In this document: piece by piece, positions 1 through 7,688 of the stretch
Position numbering within the stretch: the first letter of the stretch is position 1
Layout: every line of letters begins with the position of its first letter
Origin: Variovorax flavidus
GTDB taxonomy: Bacteria; Pseudomonadota; Gammaproteobacteria; Burkholderiales; Burkholderiaceae_C
NCBI RefSeq assembly: GCF_030317145.1
Contig: NZ_JASZYE010000003.1
Coordinates: 372,001 to 436,000, forward strand
Reading direction: 5' to 3'
Length of the DNA stretch: 64,000 nucleotides
Notes under the pieces: generated by a model
Databases searched by the model: none
The model's input: the letters and a program-made list of their open reading frames with translations, nothing else
Told to the model about the DNA's origin: nothing
Translations under genes and position numbers: made by a program

Positions 1-350
1 CTCAGGAATTTGCGCACGGCGCTGGGCTGATCGATGGCCAAACCGATCACTTGCCAGCCGTTGGAAGCGTTTTCGCGAAAGAAGGCGTCGATCATCGGCA
101 TCTCCTCCACGCAGGGTGGGCACCACGTCGCCCAGAAGTTGACGATCAGCGGTTTGCCGCGCAGGGCATCGAAGGCCACCTCTCCCCCTTCCGGGCGCTC
201 GAAGCGCTGAGACCAGAAGCCCTCATCGAGGGGCTCGCCACCCCCGCGCGCAGACTGGCTTCGCCAGAAAGCGCCCCCCACCCCGGCCAGCGCCGCGACT
301 GCCGCGACGCCACCGTAAAGCCAGCCACGACGCGTTGGCCTGAAGGTCAT
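1..350 (-). CDS. TlpA/ResA-like thioredoxin-fold protein (3' end outside window)
   Basis: The first 116 residues are visible; the C-terminus runs off the left edge. A short cytoplasmic N-terminus is followed by a membrane anchor or uncleaved signal (about residues 11-29), then a periplasmic thioredoxin fold. The redox motif is W-C-P-P-C with cysteines at 77 and 80, preceded by the typical VNFWATW strand. TlpA/ResA-type proteins are thiol-disulfide oxidoreductases that keep periplasmic or apo-cytochrome cysteines reduced. The ATG overlaps the TGA of the upstream gene (ATGA), so the two are probably translationally coupled. The specific client is not evident from this context. Confidence 0.85.
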   Translation of the reverse strand, partial: MTFRPTRRGWLYGGVAAVAALAGVGGAFWRSQSARGGGEPLDEGFWSQRFERPEGGEVAFDALRGKPLIVNFWATWCPPCVEEMPMIDAFFRENASNGWQVIGLAIDQPSAVRKFL

Positions 351-940
351 CCACTGTCCTTTTCTATCAGCCGCCGGAGCGCGGCCTGGTTGCCTCGCGG
401 GACGCGGCCCTGAGTGTCGGGCTTGAGCGCCCCTCGCAGATCGTCAAGGTCATAGACAAGAAGATGCACGCCAATTTCCTCGCCCAGCGCGCGGCTGGTG
501 GCGTGCACGCTCAGTGCCTCGACCTGCTCACCATGGAAACCGGTGACCATGCGCGGCTCGTAGTCCACGTGATGGTCGATCAACGCGATTTCCGCCGATT
601 TCGAGTCGTCGCAGAACAGCTGGATATAGATATCCGACAGACGCGTCGCAGTGCCATGCCACACCGCGCCGCCCACGTGCGGCCGGAACTGCGCCATCCG
701 CTCCATCCACTCCAGTGCCAGCACGCGCAGCGCGTGCAACTCCTTGGGCTGGGTGTCGGCGCAATAAAGCTGGATGTAGTCGCGGACTTCCGCCTCGACT
801 TCATCGTTGTTCGGCAGTGCGGTGCGCACGGGCAGCCCCAGGTCGCGCAGTGCGCGGCGCTTGGCGGGCCCGTACTCCAGCCCTTCCTCGACGACGAGGC
901 GGGCCGCAGCGGCGGCGATTTCCTGCTTGGACATGTCCAT
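347..940 (-). CDS. conserved hypothetical protein, 197 aa
   Basis: I do not recognise a characterised family. The N-terminal ~80 residues look like a helical, charged domain (KQEIAAAAARLVVEEGLEYG). The rest is a mixed alpha/beta region without a signal peptide or membrane segment, so a cytoplasmic protein is likely. It is coupled to the downstream TlpA-like gene through an ATGA overlap and is divergent from mpl, with a 67-base gap that must hold both promoters. A second in-frame ATG lies two codons downstream (934), so the start is uncertain by six bases. Codon usage matches the neighbours. Confidence 0.75.
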   Translation of the reverse strand: MDMSKQEIAAAAARLVVEEGLEYGPAKRRALRDLGLPVRTALPNNDEVEAEVRDYIQLYCADTQPKELHALRVLALEWMERMAQFRPHVGGAVWHGTATRLSDIYIQLFCDDSKSAEIALIDHHVDYEPRMVTGFHGEQVEALSVHATSRALGEEIGVHLLVYDLDDLRGALKPDTQGRVPRGNQAALRRLIEKDSG

Positions 941-1007
941 CGGTTCATTTTGCCCGCAGTACGCCGCTCGCAGAAGACCGCATCACTTGCGTCCCTAGAA
1001 TCGCCGG

Positions 1008-2411
1008 ATGCACATTCACATTCTCGGCATCTGCGGGACCTTCATGGGAGGCGTCGCGGCGCTGGCGCGCGAAGCCGGCCACCGGGTGACCGGCTGCGAC
1101 GCCGGTGTCTACCCGCCGATGAGCGATCAGCTGAGAGCGCTCGGCATCGACCTGATCGAAGGCTTTGGCGTCGATCAACTGGCATTGAAGCCGGATGTTT
1201 TCGTGGTCGGCAACGTGGTTTCACGCGCCCGGCTGGCCGACGGGACGCCCAAGTTCCCGTTGATGGAAGCCATTCTGGACGCGGGCGCGAGCTATACCAG
1301 CGGCCCGCAATGGCTGGCCGAACACGTGCTGCAGGGCCGGCACGTGCTGGCTGTCGCCGGCACGCACGGCAAGACGACCACGACGTCGATGCTGGCCTGG
1401 ATCCTGGAGCGCGCCGGCCTGGCGCCGGGATTCCTGGTGGGCGGCGTGCCGCTCGACTTCGGCGTTTCGGCCCGGCTGGGGAGAGGCGTGCAATCGACCT
1501 TCGTCATCGAAGCCGACGAATACGACACGGCCTTTTTCGACAAGCGCAGCAAGTTTGTCCACTACCGGCCGCGCACCGCCGTTCTGAACAACCTCGAGTT
1601 CGACCACGCCGACATCTTCGATGACCTGGCGGCGATCGAGCGGCAGTTCCATCACCTCGTGCGTACGGTGCCGGGCACGGGGCGCGTGGTCGTCAATGCC
1701 ACGGAAGAAAGCCTGCAACGCGTGCTGGCCCAGGGCTGCTGGAGCGAACTCGCCCGTTTCGGCGCCGGTGGCGAGTGGCAGGCGCTGGGATCGCACGATG
1801 CCTTTGACGTGCTTCGCCAAGGCGAGCGCATGGGGCGTGTCGAATGGGCGCTTTCCGGCTTGCACAACCAGATGAATGCGCTCGCCGCGATCGCGGCGGC
1901 CGAGCATGTGGGCGTCTCGCCGGCGGCTGCGGCTGACGCGCTCGGTAGCTTCCGCAACGTGCGCCGTCGCATGGAATTGCGCGGCACGGTGAACCGCCTG
2001 CAGGGGGCCATCACCGTCTACGACGATTTCGCGCACCACCCGACCGCGATCCGCACGACGCTCGACGGGCTGCGGCAGAAGCTCGACGCCGAGGGCAAGA
2101 AAAGTGAGCGCATCCTTGCAGTCTTCGAGCCGCGCAGCAACACCATGAAGCTGGGCACCATGACGGCCCAGTTGCCCTGGAGCCTGGAGGCAGCCGATGT
2201 CTCGTTCTGCCATAGCGGCGGGCTGGACTGGGATGCTTCCGCCGCGCTTGCACCCATGGGCGCTCGCGCGCAGGTCGCAGCCAGCATCGAGGCGCTGGTC
2301 GCTCAAGTCGTCGCGGTCGCCCGGCCTGGCGACCACATCGTCTGCATGAGCAATGGCGGCTTCGGCGGTATCCACGAAAAGCTCCTTTCGGCGCTGAACG
2401 CGACAGAATGA
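1008..2411 (+). CDS. mpl: UDP-N-acetylmuramate:L-Ala-gamma-D-Glu-meso-DAP ligase
   Basis: Murein peptide ligase: it reattaches recycled L-Ala-gamma-D-Glu-meso-DAP tripeptide to UDP-MurNAc in the cytoplasm. This 467-residue protein shows the Mur ligase order: an N-terminal Rossmann-like UDP-binding domain starting LGICGTFMGG, the ATP P-loop [10 protein letters not shown] near residues 118-127, the central domain with EADEYD, and a C-terminal domain with YDDFAHHPTA. The FMGG motif in the first loop distinguishes Mpl from MurC, which is encoded separately at 20250-21695. The stop overlaps the ATG of the downstream cupin gene by four bases, so the two form an operon. Confidence 0.95.
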   Translation: MHIHILGICGTFMGGVAALAREAGHRVTGCDAGVYPPMSDQLRALGIDLIEGFGVDQLALKPDVFVVGNVVSRARLADGTPKFPLMEAILDAGASYTSGPQWLAEHVLQGRHVLAVAGTHGKTTTTSMLAWILERAGLAPGFLVGGVPLDFGVSARLGRGVQSTFVIEADEYDTAFFDKRSKFVHYRPRTAVLNNLEFDHADIFDDLAAIERQFHHLVRTVPGTGRVVVNATEESLQRVLAQGCWSELARFGAGGEWQALGSHDAFDVLRQGERMGRVEWALSGLHNQMNALAAIAAAEHVGVSPAAAADALGSFRNVRRRMELRGTVNRLQGAITVYDDFAHHPTAIRTTLDGLRQKLDAEGKKSERILAVFEPRSNTMKLGTMTAQLPWSLEAADVSFCHSGGLDWDASAALAPMGARAQVAASIEALVAQVVAVARPGDHIVCMSNGGFGGIHEKLLSALNATE

Positions 2412-2917
2412 GCCCCATGCGCGCGAAACAACTCATCGAGACCCTTCAATTGCAGCCCCATCCCGAGGGCGGCTGGTTCCGCGAGATGTTTCGCTCATCC
2501 GCGCAGGTGATGCCCGCCGACGGCCGGCCGGCTCGCGACGCGCTCACCACCATCTACTTCCTGCTGGAAGCGCACCAGCACTCGCGCTGGCACCGGGTGC
2601 AGTCGGATGAGGTGTGGATCCACCTCGAAGGCGCCCCGCTCGCGCTCTGGATCAGCGATGCGGCACTGCGCACCGCGCCGGCCCATGTGCGGCTGGGGCC
2701 AGTCGACGTGCACGGCATGCGGCCGCAGCACACGGTGGCGGCCGGCCAGTGGCAGGCCGCCCGGCCCATCGTCTCGCCGTCGGGCGACGACTACACGCTC
2801 GTCAGTTGCACTGTCGGCCCTGGCTTCGACTTCAACGACTTCTCGTTCATGAAGCCCGATGGCGACGAAGCCGCCTTGCTGCGCCATCACTGGCCCGACT
2901 TGGCGGCACTGATCTGA
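2408..2917 (+). CDS. cupin family protein (DUF985)
   Basis: 169 residues covering one cupin barrel of the DUF985/cupin_5 family. Diagnostic stretches are the N-terminal HPEGGWFRE, then TTIYFLLE, SRWHRVQSDEVW with the conserved histidine and glutamate, and a C-terminal LVSCTVGPGFDFNDF. Some family members are sugar-nucleotide epimerase-like, but the substrate here cannot be inferred. Translation is probably coupled to mpl through the ATGA overlap at 2408-2411. The gene converges on aroG with 18 bases between stops, and I see no U-tailed hairpin in that gap. Confidence 0.85.
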   Translation: MSPMRAKQLIETLQLQPHPEGGWFREMFRSSAQVMPADGRPARDALTTIYFLLEAHQHSRWHRVQSDEVWIHLEGAPLALWISDAALRTAPAHVRLGPVDVHGMRPQHTVAAGQWQAARPIVSPSGDDYTLVSCTVGPGFDFNDFSFMKPDGDEAALLRHHWPDLAALI

Positions 2918-2935
2918 CCAGCGCCGCGCCCCGCC

Positions 2936-4054
2936 TCAACCGCGGCGCTGCTTGACGGCTTGCGACAGCGTCTCCAGCACCTTCGTCGAATCGTCCCAGC
3001 CCAGGCAGGCGTCGGTGATGCTCTTGCCGTACTCGAGACCGGCGATCGGGTCCTTGCCCGCCGTGAACTTCTGGGCGCCGGCCACCAGGTGGCTTTCGAC
3101 CATCAACCCGAACACGCTGCGGCTGCCGCCCGCGATCTGCCCGGCGATGTCCTTCGCCACGTCGATCTGCTTCTGGTGCTGCTTGCTGCTGTTCGCGTGG
3201 CTGCAGTCGACCATGAGGGTCGGCGGCAGCTTGGCGGCCTCGAGGTCCTTGCAGGCTGCCGCGACGCTTTCCGCGTCGTAGTTCGGCGCCTTGCCGCCGC
3301 GCAGGATCACGTGGCAGTCCTTGTTGCCGTTGGTCTGCACGATCGCGACCTGGCCGTTCTTGTGCACCGAGAGGAAGTGGTGCCCGCGCGCAGCAGCCTG
3401 GATCGCGTCGGTCGCGATGCGGATGTTGCCGTCCGTGCCATTCTTGAAGCCGATCGGCGCGGAAATCCCCGAGGCCAGTTCGCGGTGCACCTGGCTTTCG
3501 GTGGTGCGTGCGCCGATCGCGCCCCACGAGATCAGGTCGCCAATGTATTGCGGCGAGATCACGTCGAGGAACTCGCTGCCCGCCGGCAGGCCCATGCGGT
3601 TGATGTCGATCAGCAACTGGCGCGCGATGCGCAGGCCTTCGTCGATGCGGAAGCTCTCGTCGAGGTACGGGTCGTTGATCAGCCCCTTCCAGCCCACTGT
3701 CGTGCGCGGCTTCTCGAAGTACACGCGCATCACGATTTCGAGCGTGTCGGCGTACTTCTCGCGCTCGGCCTTCAGGCGCCGGGCGTAGTCGAGCGCTGCG
3801 GCCGGGTCATGGATCGAGCACGGACCCATCACCACCAGCAGCCGGTCGTCCTTGCGGGCCATGATGTTGTGGATCGCGCGGCGGGTGCCGGTGATCAGCG
3901 ATTCCACCGGCGTGCCCCGGATCGGGAAGAAGCGGATCAGATGCTCGGGAGGAGGCAACACAGTGATGTCCTTGATGCGTTCGTCGTCGGTTCGGCTGGT
4001 CTTTTCGACGTTCGCATACCAGGTGTCGCTGGCCGGGGCGGCTTTCGTGCTCAT
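2936..4054 (-). CDS. aroG: 3-deoxy-7-phosphoheptulonate synthase (DAHP synthase, class I AroG type)
   Basis: It condenses phosphoenolpyruvate and erythrose 4-phosphate to DAHP, the committed step of the shikimate pathway. The 372-residue length and motifs fit the type Ia family: GPCSIHDPAAALDYA, the GLPAGSEFLD strand, SWGAIGARTTESQVHRELASG, and VDCSHANSSKQ near the C-terminus. I start at the ATG at 4054 because AAGGACGA lies just upstream; a TTG at 4093 would add 13 residues and run into the terminator. The upstream leader (4098-4228) is an attenuator with an aromatic-rich leader peptide, so transcription is expected to respond to charged aromatic tRNAs in addition to any allosteric control. 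Confidence 0.95.
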   Translation of the reverse strand: MSTKAAPASDTWYANVEKTSRTDDERIKDITVLPPPEHLIRFFPIRGTPVESLITGTRRAIHNIMARKDDRLLVVMGPCSIHDPAAALDYARRLKAEREKYADTLEIVMRVYFEKPRTTVGWKGLINDPYLDESFRIDEGLRIARQLLIDINRMGLPAGSEFLDVISPQYIGDLISWGAIGARTTESQVHRELASGISAPIGFKNGTDGNIRIATDAIQAAARGHHFLSVHKNGQVAIVQTNGNKDCHVILRGGKAPNYDAESVAAACKDLEAAKLPPTLMVDCSHANSSKQHQKQIDVAKDIAGQIAGGSRSVFGLMVESHLVAGAQKFTAGKDPIAGLEYGKSITDACLGWDDSTKVLETLSQAVKQRRG

Positions 4055-4097
4055 GTGTCGTCCTTTTCGGGTGTCTTGATTTCGTGAGGGCAATAAA

Positions 4098-4129
4098 AAA
4101 ACCGCCGGGCTTTTGGCACCGGCGGTTTT
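4098..4129 (-). terminator. aroG attenuator terminator (segments 3 and 4)
   Basis: On the minus strand AAAACCGCCGG (4129-4119) pairs perfectly with CCGGCGGTTTT (4108-4098) around a 10-base loop and is followed by more T residues (to 4096). This is an intrinsic terminator. It sits inside the 5' leader of aroG, about 45 bases before the aroG start codon and 24 bases after the leader-peptide stop. The 5' arm can also pair with a segment inside the leader ORF (4179-4173), giving an antiterminator. Position and alternative pairing mark it as the attenuator of aroG and not the end of tldD. Confidence 0.88.
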
Positions 4130-4153
4130 GGGAGGTTCTGCTGTCTGCTGCTT

Positions 4154-4228
4154 TTACGCGCGCGCCTCTCGTCCGCCGGAAACCGGGAACCAAAAGTAGG
4201 CAAAGTAAAAAGCGCGTGCGGCGGACAT
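4154..4228 (-). CDS. aroG leader peptide, 24 aa, aromatic-rich
   Basis: A 25-codon ORF between tldD and aroG. Residues 7-14 read F-Y-F-A-Y-F-W-F: seven aromatic codons out of eight, covering Phe, Tyr and Trp. RNA segment 1 (GTCCGCC, 4226-4220) lies in the first codons and segment 2 (CCGGCGGAC, 4179-4171) in codons 16-20. Segment 1 pairs with segment 2, segment 2 with segment 3, and segment 3 with segment 4. A ribosome stalled at the aromatic run would mask segment 1 and let 2:3 form, allowing read-through into aroG. There is no Shine-Dalgarno sequence before the ATG; see the promoter entry for a leaderless model. Function is inferred from architecture. Confidence 0.82.
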   Translation of the reverse strand: MSAARAFYFAYFWFPVSGGREARA

Positions 4229-4236
4229 AAGTCGCG

Positions 4237-4246
4237 AATGTAGCAC
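4237..4246 (-). promoter_or_regulatory. candidate extended -10 promoter for the aroG leader
   Basis: The minus strand reads TGTGCTACATT, where TACATT (4242-4237) resembles a -10 box and is preceded by TG one base upstream, the extended -10 motif. No convincing -35 box lies 16-18 bases upstream. Transcription from it would start near 4230, within a few bases of the leader-peptide ATG at 4228, giving a leaderless or almost leaderless leader ORF. The alternative is read-through from tldD. Confidence 0.4.
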
Positions 4247-4255
4247 AGGAAGGGC

Positions 4256-5716
4256 TCAGGCAGTGCCGCCGACGGTCAAGCCGTCGATTCGCAGAGTTGG
4301 CTGGCCCACGCCGACCGGCACGCTCTGGCCTTCCTTGCCGCAGGTGCCGACGCCCGAATCGAGCGACATGTCGTTGCCGATCATCGTGACGCGCGTGAGC
4401 GCATCGGGGCCGTTGCCCACGAGCGTGGCGCCCTTCACCGGATACTGGATCTTGCCGTTCTCCACCCAATAGGCCTCGCTGGCGGAGAACACGAACTTGC
4501 CGCTCGTGATGTCGACCTGCCCGCCGCCGAAGTTGGTCGCATAGAGCCCCTTCTTGATGCTGGCGACGATTTCCTCCGGCACGCGGTCGCCGCCCAGCAT
4601 GTAGGTGTTGGTCATGCGTGGCATCGGCGCGTGCGCGTAGCTTTCGCGACGGCCATTGCCCGTGGGCTTGGCCTTCATGAGCCGCGCGTTGAGCGAGTCC
4701 TGGATGTAGCCCTTGAGGATGCCGTCCTCGATCAGCACGTTGCGCTGCGTCGCATTGCCTTCGTCGTCGACGTTGAGCGAGCCGCGGCGGTCCGCGATGG
4801 TGCCGTCGTCGAGCACCGTCACGCCCTTGGCGGCGACCCGTTCGCCGATGCGGCCAGAGAACGCGCTCGAGCCCTTGCGGTTGAAGTCGCCTTCGAGCCC
4901 GTGGCCGATGGCCTCGTGCAGCAGGATGCCGGGCCAGCCCGGGCCGAGCACCACGGTCATCTCGCCGGCGGGTGCCGGACGCGAATCGAGGTTGACGAGC
5001 GCCGACTTGACGGCCTGGTCCACGTATTCGGCGATGTGCTCGTCGTCGAAATAGGCGAGCCCGAAGCGTCCGCCGCCACCGCCAGAACCGACTTCGCGAC
5101 GTCCGTTCTGCTCGGCGATCACGGTCACCGACAGGCGCACCAGCGGCCGCACGTCGGCGGCCAGCGTGCCGTCGGCACGCGCGACCAGCACCACGTCGTA
5201 TTCGCTCGCGAGGCCCGCCATGACTTGCGCCACGCGTGGATCGCGGGAGCGGGCGAGTTTCTCGACCTTTTCGAGAAGCTGGACCTTCGCGGTGCTGTCG
5301 AGCGTGGAAATCGGGTCGACCGCGCCGTACAGCGAACGGCTGGACGCGATCCGGCGCGTGGGCGCCTTGACCCGCGCCGTGCGCCCCGCGGCGGAAATCG
5401 TGCGAACCGTGCGCGCGGCGTCGAGCAGCGAAGCCTCCGAAATGTCGTCCGAGTAGGCGAACGCGGTCTTTTCACCGCTGACCGCGCGGACACCGACGCC
5501 CTGGTCGATGCTGAAGCTGCCGGTCTTCACGATGCCCTCTTCCAGGCTCCAGCCTTCGCTGCGCGTGTACTGGAAGTAGAGGTCGGCATCGTCCACCTTG
5601 TGCGCGGTGATCTCGGCGAGCGCACGCGAGAGGTGCGTTTCATCGAGACCGAAGGGCGTGAGCAGGAGTTGCTGCGCCGTAGCCAGGCGCTCGATGGTAG
5701 GTTCGCGGGAAATCAT
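4256..5716 (-). CDS. tldD: metalloprotease TldD
   Basis: TldD, with its partner TldE/PmbA, forms a zinc protease that degrades unfolded peptides and matures some modified peptides; it also affects antitoxin and gyrase-inhibitor activity in enterobacteria. The 486-residue length matches the family. The zinc motif HExxxH is present as HEAIGH within the conserved GWPGILLHEAIGHGLEGD. The conserved C-terminal GNDMSLDSGVGTCGKEGQ is also present. pmbA is not in this window. The gene follows rodA's start region on the same strand, separated by a short copy of the dispersed repeat, and its stop lies only 28 bases before the aroG leader ORF. Confidence 0.95.
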   Translation of the reverse strand: MISREPTIERLATAQQLLLTPFGLDETHLSRALAEITAHKVDDADLYFQYTRSEGWSLEEGIVKTGSFSIDQGVGVRAVSGEKTAFAYSDDISEASLLDAARTVRTISAAGRTARVKAPTRRIASSRSLYGAVDPISTLDSTAKVQLLEKVEKLARSRDPRVAQVMAGLASEYDVVLVARADGTLAADVRPLVRLSVTVIAEQNGRREVGSGGGGGRFGLAYFDDEHIAEYVDQAVKSALVNLDSRPAPAGEMTVVLGPGWPGILLHEAIGHGLEGDFNRKGSSAFSGRIGERVAAKGVTVLDDGTIADRRGSLNVDDEGNATQRNVLIEDGILKGYIQDSLNARLMKAKPTGNGRRESYAHAPMPRMTNTYMLGGDRVPEEIVASIKKGLYATNFGGGQVDITSGKFVFSASEAYWVENGKIQYPVKGATLVGNGPDALTRVTMIGNDMSLDSGVGTCGKEGQSVPVGVGQPTLRIDGLTVGGTA

Positions 5717-5733
5717 CGAAGCATTCTAGGGCT

Positions 5734-5790
5734 CGCCCCCAGGCTGCGCGCACTTCGTGTCGCTTCGCCCACCCCCTTCCGGGGGCAACA
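5734..5790 (+). repeat. dispersed intergenic palindromic repeat, copy 1 (left half only)
   Basis: The 57-base left half of the repeat described at 61498-61589: GCCCCCAGGCT, a CACTTCGTGT hairpin core, then a CCCCC...GGGGG hairpin and GCAACAC. The right-hand CCGGC/GCCGG hairpin is missing. It sits between tldD and rodA, both minus strand. Confidence 0.75.
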
Positions 5791-5797
5791 CGGAACA

Positions 5798-6952
5798 TCA
5801 GGACTGCATGAGCCGCTTGGCGCGGGATATGGACATCAGGATGCCCAGGCCGAGCCCCAGCGTCACCATGGCGGTGCCGCCATAACTGATGAACGGCAGC
5901 GGCACGCCCACCACCGGCAGGATGCCGCTCACCATGCCCATGTTCACGAAGGCATAGGTGAAGAAGATCATCGTGACCGCCCCCGCCAGCAGGCGGGAGA
6001 ACAGCGTCGGCGCGTCCAGCGCGATCGCGAGGCCGCGGAAGATCAGGAAGATGAAGGCCGCGATCAGGGCCAGATTGCCGGCGAGGCCGAATTCCTCGGA
6101 ATAGGCTGCGAAGATGAAATCGGTGGTCCGCTCGGGAATGAATTCCAGGTGCGTCTGCGTGCCCTGCATGAAGCCCTTGCCGCCGACGCCGCCAGAGCCG
6201 ATGGCGATCATCCCCTGGATGATGTGGAACCCCTTGCCGAGCGGGTCCTTGGACGGGTCGAGCAGCGTACAGACACGTTGCTTCTGGTAGTCGTGCAGGA
6301 TCCGCCAGTCGAATCCGTCCGCGCACAGCTGCGATTCGAAGCCCACGATGAGCGTCACCGCCACGATGCCGATCAGCACCGGCGGCACGATCAGCTTCCA
6401 CGACAGCCCCGCGAAAAAGATCACGGACAGCCCCGTCGCCAGCACCAGCAGCGCGGTGCCGAGGTCGGGCTGCTTCATGATCAGGCCGACGGGCACGGCC
6501 AGCAGGATCGTGGCAACCACGAAGTCCAGCGCCCGCAACTGGCCTTCGCGCCGCTGGAACCACCACGACAGCATCAGCGGCATCGCGATCTTCAGGATTT
6601 CGCTGGGCTGGATCACCAGACCCACGTTGATCCAGCGCTGGGCGCCCTTCTTGGTGATGCCGAAAAGCGCCACGGCCACCAGCAGGCCCACGCCCACCGT
6701 ATAGATCGGCACCGCAAAGGCCATCAGGCGCTGCGGCGGCACTTGGGCGACCACGAACATGATGAAGCCGGCCAGCAGCATGTTGCGGCCATGGTCCATG
6801 AAGCGGGTGCCGTGGTCATAGCCCGACGAATACATCGTCATCATCCCGGCGAAGGCCAGCAGCAGGACGGCAAAGGCGAGGAAACCGTCGAAACCCTGGA
6901 ACACGGGCAACAGGCGTCGCGCGAGCGAGGGTTGATGGAAGACGGCTGACAT
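5798..6952 (-). CDS. rodA: rod shape-determining protein RodA (SEDS glycosyltransferase)
   Basis: Polytopic inner-membrane peptidoglycan glycosyltransferase of the SEDS family, the elongasome partner of PBP2. Sequence hallmarks are INVGLVIQPSEILKIAMPLML, MKQPDLGTALLVLATGLSVIFFAGLSWK and the C-terminal GVPLPFISYGGTAMVTLGLGLGILMSI. About ten hydrophobic segments are evident. I use the ATG at 6952 (384 aa, the family's normal length); an upstream in-frame start at 7018 would add 22 residues unlike RodA. It is a paralogue of FtsW encoded at 22762-24054. It is divergent from the YqiA-like gene. Confidence 0.95.
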   Translation of the reverse strand: MSAVFHQPSLARRLLPVFQGFDGFLAFAVLLLAFAGMMTMYSSGYDHGTRFMDHGRNMLLAGFIMFVVAQVPPQRLMAFAVPIYTVGVGLLVAVALFGITKKGAQRWINVGLVIQPSEILKIAMPLMLSWWFQRREGQLRALDFVVATILLAVPVGLIMKQPDLGTALLVLATGLSVIFFAGLSWKLIVPPVLIGIVAVTLIVGFESQLCADGFDWRILHDYQKQRVCTLLDPSKDPLGKGFHIIQGMIAIGSGGVGGKGFMQGTQTHLEFIPERTTDFIFAAYSEEFGLAGNLALIAAFIFLIFRGLAIALDAPTLFSRLLAGAVTMIFFTYAFVNMGMVSGILPVVGVPLPFISYGGTAMVTLGLGLGILMSISRAKRLMQS

Positions 6953-7047
6953 AAGGGACGCGAATATTTGGGAGCGGATTATCGCGCCCCGCGCACCCGG
7001 GAGAGGCTCCAGACGCAATTTCGGCCGGAGTCCCCATAATGCGCGCC

Positions 7048-7638
7048 ATGCCGCGAACCACCCACCTGCTCTACCTGCATGGCTTTCGCTCGTCGCCCCG
7101 CTCGACCAAGGCCTCGCTCATGGCCCAACGTGTCGCGCGCGAGCACCCCAACCTGCGATGGTGGTGCCCCCAGCTGCCGCCGTCCCCGCGGGAGGCGATC
7201 GACCTCGTGATGCGGGGCATTGCAGACTGGCCGCGCAGTTCGATGGCGGTCGTCGGCTCCTCCCTGGGCGGCTTCTATGCCACTTATGTCACCAGCACGA
7301 CCCACTGCCGCGCGGTGCTGCTGAATCCGGCCGTCCACCCGGACCGAGACCTGGTCCGCCAGATCGGCGACCAGACGCTCTGGCACAACCCCGCGGAACA
7401 CTTCCATTTCCGGCCGGAGTACATCGGGGAGTTGCGCAACCTCGACGTCGGCCCCCTGGCTCGACCCGACCAGGTCTTCGCGATCATCGCCAAGGGCGAC
7501 GAAGTGCTCGACTGGCGTGAAATGACCGACCGCTATCCGGGAAGCCGAATCGAACTGCTCGAAGGCAGCGACCACGCGCTCTCGGATTTCGAGGAGCGCC
7601 ACCTCGACGACGTGCTGGCCTTCATCGACCCGGTCTGA
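7048..7638 (+). CDS. YqiA/UPF0227-like alpha/beta-hydrolase esterase
   Basis: A small (196 aa) cytoplasmic alpha/beta hydrolase. The protein begins LLYLHGFRSSPRSTKA as in YqiA, carries the nucleophile elbow G-S-S-L-G with Ser72, a likely acidic residue in the KGDEVLDW segment, and the catalytic His in GSDHALSDFEE. E. coli YqiA hydrolyses short-chain acyl esters; the natural substrate is unknown. An ATG nine bases upstream (7039) would add three residues; I chose 7048 because it gives the usual family N-terminus. It opens a plus-strand run leading to RNase II. Confidence 0.85.
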   Translation: MPRTTHLLYLHGFRSSPRSTKASLMAQRVAREHPNLRWWCPQLPPSPREAIDLVMRGIADWPRSSMAVVGSSLGGFYATYVTSTTHCRAVLLNPAVHPDRDLVRQIGDQTLWHNPAEHFHFRPEYIGELRNLDVGPLARPDQVFAIIAKGDEVLDWREMTDRYPGSRIELLEGSDHALSDFEERHLDDVLAFIDPV

Positions 7639-7688
7639 GGGTCTGCGAGCACCCGGACTGCGCCGCAGCGCATGGGACAATCCGCGCC

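Noticed and set aside
4054..4093. TTG start at 4093 for aroG
   Set aside because: It would place the start within four bases of the attenuator hairpin and add 13 residues not typical of DAHP synthase; ATG 4054 has a good Shine-Dalgarno sequence.
4096..4129. Hairpin as a simple terminator of tldD
   Set aside because: It lies more than 120 bases after the tldD stop, directly before aroG, and shares alternative pairing with an aromatic-rich leader ORF, which fits attenuation better.
4631..6949. 772-codon plus-strand open frame opposite tldD and rodA
   Set aside because: Composition is the His/Arg/Asp-rich pattern of a GC-rich antisense shadow, and it lies fully opposite two well-recognised genes.
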